From Undibacterium parvum (GTDB lineage: Bacteria > Pseudomonadota > Gammaproteobacteria > Burkholderiales > Burkholderiaceae_D): a stretch of DNA of 64,000 nucleotides. The stretch lies in contig NZ_CP034464.1 of assembly GCF_003955735.1 (NCBI RefSeq), forward strand, positions 1,922,001 to 1,986,000. Reading direction: 5' to 3'. Every line of letters starts with the position of its first letter. The first letter of the stretch is position 1. Positions 62,329 through 64,000 of this stretch are shown piece by piece. The notes beneath the pieces were generated by a model, which saw only the letters and a list, made by a program, of their open reading frames with translations, had not been told where the DNA came from and searched no databases. Both the position numbers and the translations under genes were made by a program.

Positions 62329-63240
62329 CTATTGATGAATTTGTTTGACCTGCAAACCTTGTTTTTGCAAAATATCGGTAACGCTATTGAGTCCTGCAAG
62401 ATGGCCGGCGCCGACCACAACGAACAGCTTATCCCCGCGCGCCAGCATGCTGCTGATTTTTTGCGCCATGCCGATATTTCTGTCGTCTAACAATAGCTTC
62501 ATGATTTTTTTTGAACCCGCATCTTTACTGGCGGCATCACGCATGAGCTTGGCCAAGGCCTCGGCATCGCCCGACTTCCAGGTTTCTATCATGGCATCGG
62601 TCTCGCGTTGCATCTCGCCACTCAGAAAACCATCCAGAGTTTGCTTGAGCAAGGCATCGCCATCTTTATCACTCAAACCACCCAAGACACGCGCCTGGAA
62701 TTCTATGCTCTCTAGCTCGACCACCCGTTTTTTATCGGACTTGGCGCGCTTCAAAAAGTGCAGATCTATCCCATAGCCGGGATCATAGCCCTGCTTTTCA
62801 AACGCAGCAATCGCCAAACCAGTTGCCACCATCGCGGGTTTATACACGAGAAATTGGTCGGCCGCATCGCCAACTACATTTTGCAGTGCCTTCCAGGTGC
62901 TCTTGCTCAGATGTTTTTTTAGATTATCTGGCGCACGATAACTCAGCATAGGCATGGCTTTGGCGCTGGCGGCAGTATCGCTCGCATCGATTTCTAGCGC
63001 CAGAGTATCGGCCTGCAGATAAGCCGCTTGCACGCTGGCAGGCAAAGGATAAAAATCGGCTTTGGCGAGATGAATAGCACCAAACAAATAGGCCGTGTTG
63101 TTGGCCGATTTAATTTCCCATAGCAAGCCCTTGACCACACTAGTCTGCTGCGCCTGACTAGGCAATGTCGCCAGCAACAGGCAACTAAGCAATAGCGGTT
63201 TTAGAAGTTTCAGCAACTGATTTAATCCTGATCGCATCAT
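62329..63240 (-). CDS. TraB/GumN-family protein
   Basis: A 303-residue protein with a signal peptide (ending TLPSQAQ). Two GxxH motifs (YLFGAIHLAK near the start and VVVGAGHLAG near the end) and the ELESIEFQ block mark the TraB/GumN family, whose members are thought to be metal-dependent peptidases or related hydrolases. It should act in the periplasm. The start is taken at the ATG at 63240; a TTG four codons earlier is possible. Confidence 0.88.
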   Translation of the reverse strand: MMRSGLNQLLKLLKPLLLSCLLLATLPSQAQQTSVVKGLLWEIKSANNTAYLFGAIHLAKADFYPLPASVQAAYLQADTLALEIDASDTAASAKAMPMLSYRAPDNLKKHLSKSTWKALQNVVGDAADQFLVYKPAMVATGLAIAAFEKQGYDPGYGIDLHFLKRAKSDKKRVVELESIEFQARVLGGLSDKDGDALLKQTLDGFLSGEMQRETDAMIETWKSGDAEALAKLMRDAASKDAGSKKIMKLLLDDRNIGMAQKISSMLARGDKLFVVVGAGHLAGLNSVTDILQKQGLQVKQIHQ

Positions 63241-63466
63241 GATGTGTAGCAAAGGCCTTTTTTAATGATTCACCATTCGAATACTGCTCGTCACGTTTTG
63301 TGGCAAGTCTGAGAGTATGCCAGCAAAGCGACAGCCAGCACTACGCTAAGGCAATTTGCTGGAATATTTGTAACTTAATTGCCGGGTCTTGGCTTATCTG
63401 GCAAATACCTTGCTACTATCGCGCTTCCGATTGATCTATCCGGCGCGATGCGCTTTTAAGTTAGCC

Positions 63467-64000
63467 ATGTTTTCGTACTCCATTGCCCGCCAGAAGCTCA
63501 GGCATACTGTGATTTTTGGCATAGTGATGCTAACTGCCTCGCTTGCCAGCATCAGCCACGCTGCGCCCGTGATCCCGAGATTGCCACTAATGTATCTGGA
63601 AGCGCGCGATCAACACGATCAATTGCGTCCTATCTCACCGCTTTATCAAGCCATGTTTGACTATTTTGAACAAGACATGGGCGTGAAATTTGAGATACGG
63701 CGTTATCCCTGGACGCGCTTATTACAGCATGCGGAAAATGGCGAAGGTTTGGTCTGGGCCATGACCAAGAATCAGGAAAGATTGCGCATCTTTCATTACT
63801 CACAGCCGATTTTTCGACGTTATGTCTGGATAGCTACCCGTAGCGACGCCAGTTTCAAGTTTTCTAGTCTGGCCGACCTGAAAGGAAAAACCCTAGGTTT
63901 AGTCAGAGGCGCCAGTTACGGCGATGATTTTGATCAGCAAAAGGGTAAATTATTTCAGGTAGAAGAAGACGTGGCGGCACCTGTCGCACGCATGAAAAAA
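63467..64000 (+). CDS. Orphan periplasmic solute-binding protein, paralogue 3 (3' end outside window)
   Basis: 178 codons are visible. A signal peptide (cleavage near SHAAP) is followed by YLEARDQHDQLRPISPLYQ, RRYPWTRLLQHAENG and DLKGKTLGLVRGASYGDDF, the family-3 binding-protein layout seen in the two other copies (40523-41272, 53049-53780). It is more distant from them than they are from each other. No transport gene is visible upstream; what follows is outside the window. Confidence 0.85.
   Translation, partial: MFSYSIARQKLRHTVIFGIVMLTASLASISHAAPVIPRLPLMYLEARDQHDQLRPISPLYQAMFDYFEQDMGVKFEIRRYPWTRLLQHAENGEGLVWAMTKNQERLRIFHYSQPIFRRYVWIATRSDASFKFSSLADLKGKTLGLVRGASYGDDFDQQKGKLFQVEEDVAAPVARMKK

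Overview
The window comes from a Gram-negative betaproteobacterium of the order Burkholderiales, most likely Oxalobacteraceae and close to Undibacterium. This is inferred from the rRNA sequence as I remember the group, the gene order argS / SPOR protein / dsbA / SDR, a thiolase next to a phasin, two TonB-dependent receptors and a soluble c5-type cytochrome. No phage, plasmid, CRISPR or recognisable transposase gene is present. It reads as chromosomal housekeeping and signalling DNA with several families of small dispersed repeats.

Layout. 1-3.2 kb: the end of a very large hybrid histidine kinase (REC, Hpt, REC, EAL) and a single-domain receiver. 3.3-7.6 kb: a TonB-dependent receptor behind a coupled SDR / BtuF-like pair. 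7.8-12.1 kb: dsbA, a SPOR protein, argS and, divergently, rdgC. 12.3-19.3 kb: tRNA-Asp, tRNA-Val, a GtrA-type membrane protein and a complete rRNA operon on the minus strand (16S, tRNA-Ala, tRNA-Ile, 23S, 5S) with promoter, boxA sites and processing stems. 19.3-24 kb: an orphan receiver, a POT peptide transporter, a thiolase and a phasin. 24-26.2 kb: an alkylation-repair pair (Ada/AlkA fusion and Ogt). 26.5-28 kb: an MFS transporter with a coupled 43-residue membrane ORF, bracketed by palindromic repeats. 28-33.5 kb: a secreted M3 peptidase, a TonB-C protein, a chemoreceptor and a tiny lipoprotein. 33.8-40 kb: a second TonB-dependent receptor, a FadH-type dienoyl-CoA reductase and cytochrome c5. 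40.3-46 kb: tRNA-Arg, an orphan solute-binding protein, dinB, and a thioredoxin / multi-PAS kinase pair. 46-53 kb: AraC regulator / GMC oxidoreductase, a MdaB-like protein, an oxidoreductase / LysR divergent pair, and SirB2 / ZntB. 53-64 kb: a second and third orphan solute-binding protein, an M16 peptidase, a mutarotase, a lipoprotein with a very regular beta-solenoid, an MscS-family channel, an unknown protein and a TraB/GumN protein.

Most striking observations: (i) a REP-like palindrome in three intergenic copies, two of which bracket the MFS gene; (ii) a long imperfect inverted repeat abutting the stop codon of the chemoreceptor gene, with half of the same sequence directly after the stop of a solute-binding-protein gene; (iii) a 72-residue lipoprotein whose mature part resembles the start of a TonB-dependent receptor plug and which converges on such a receptor gene; (iv) a 14-turn solenoid with strictly alternating 20- and 19-residue turns; (v) an rRNA spacer with tRNA-Ala before tRNA-Ile. 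No complete new multi-gene system is evident; the lipoprotein and the repeat families are the best candidates for undescribed biology.
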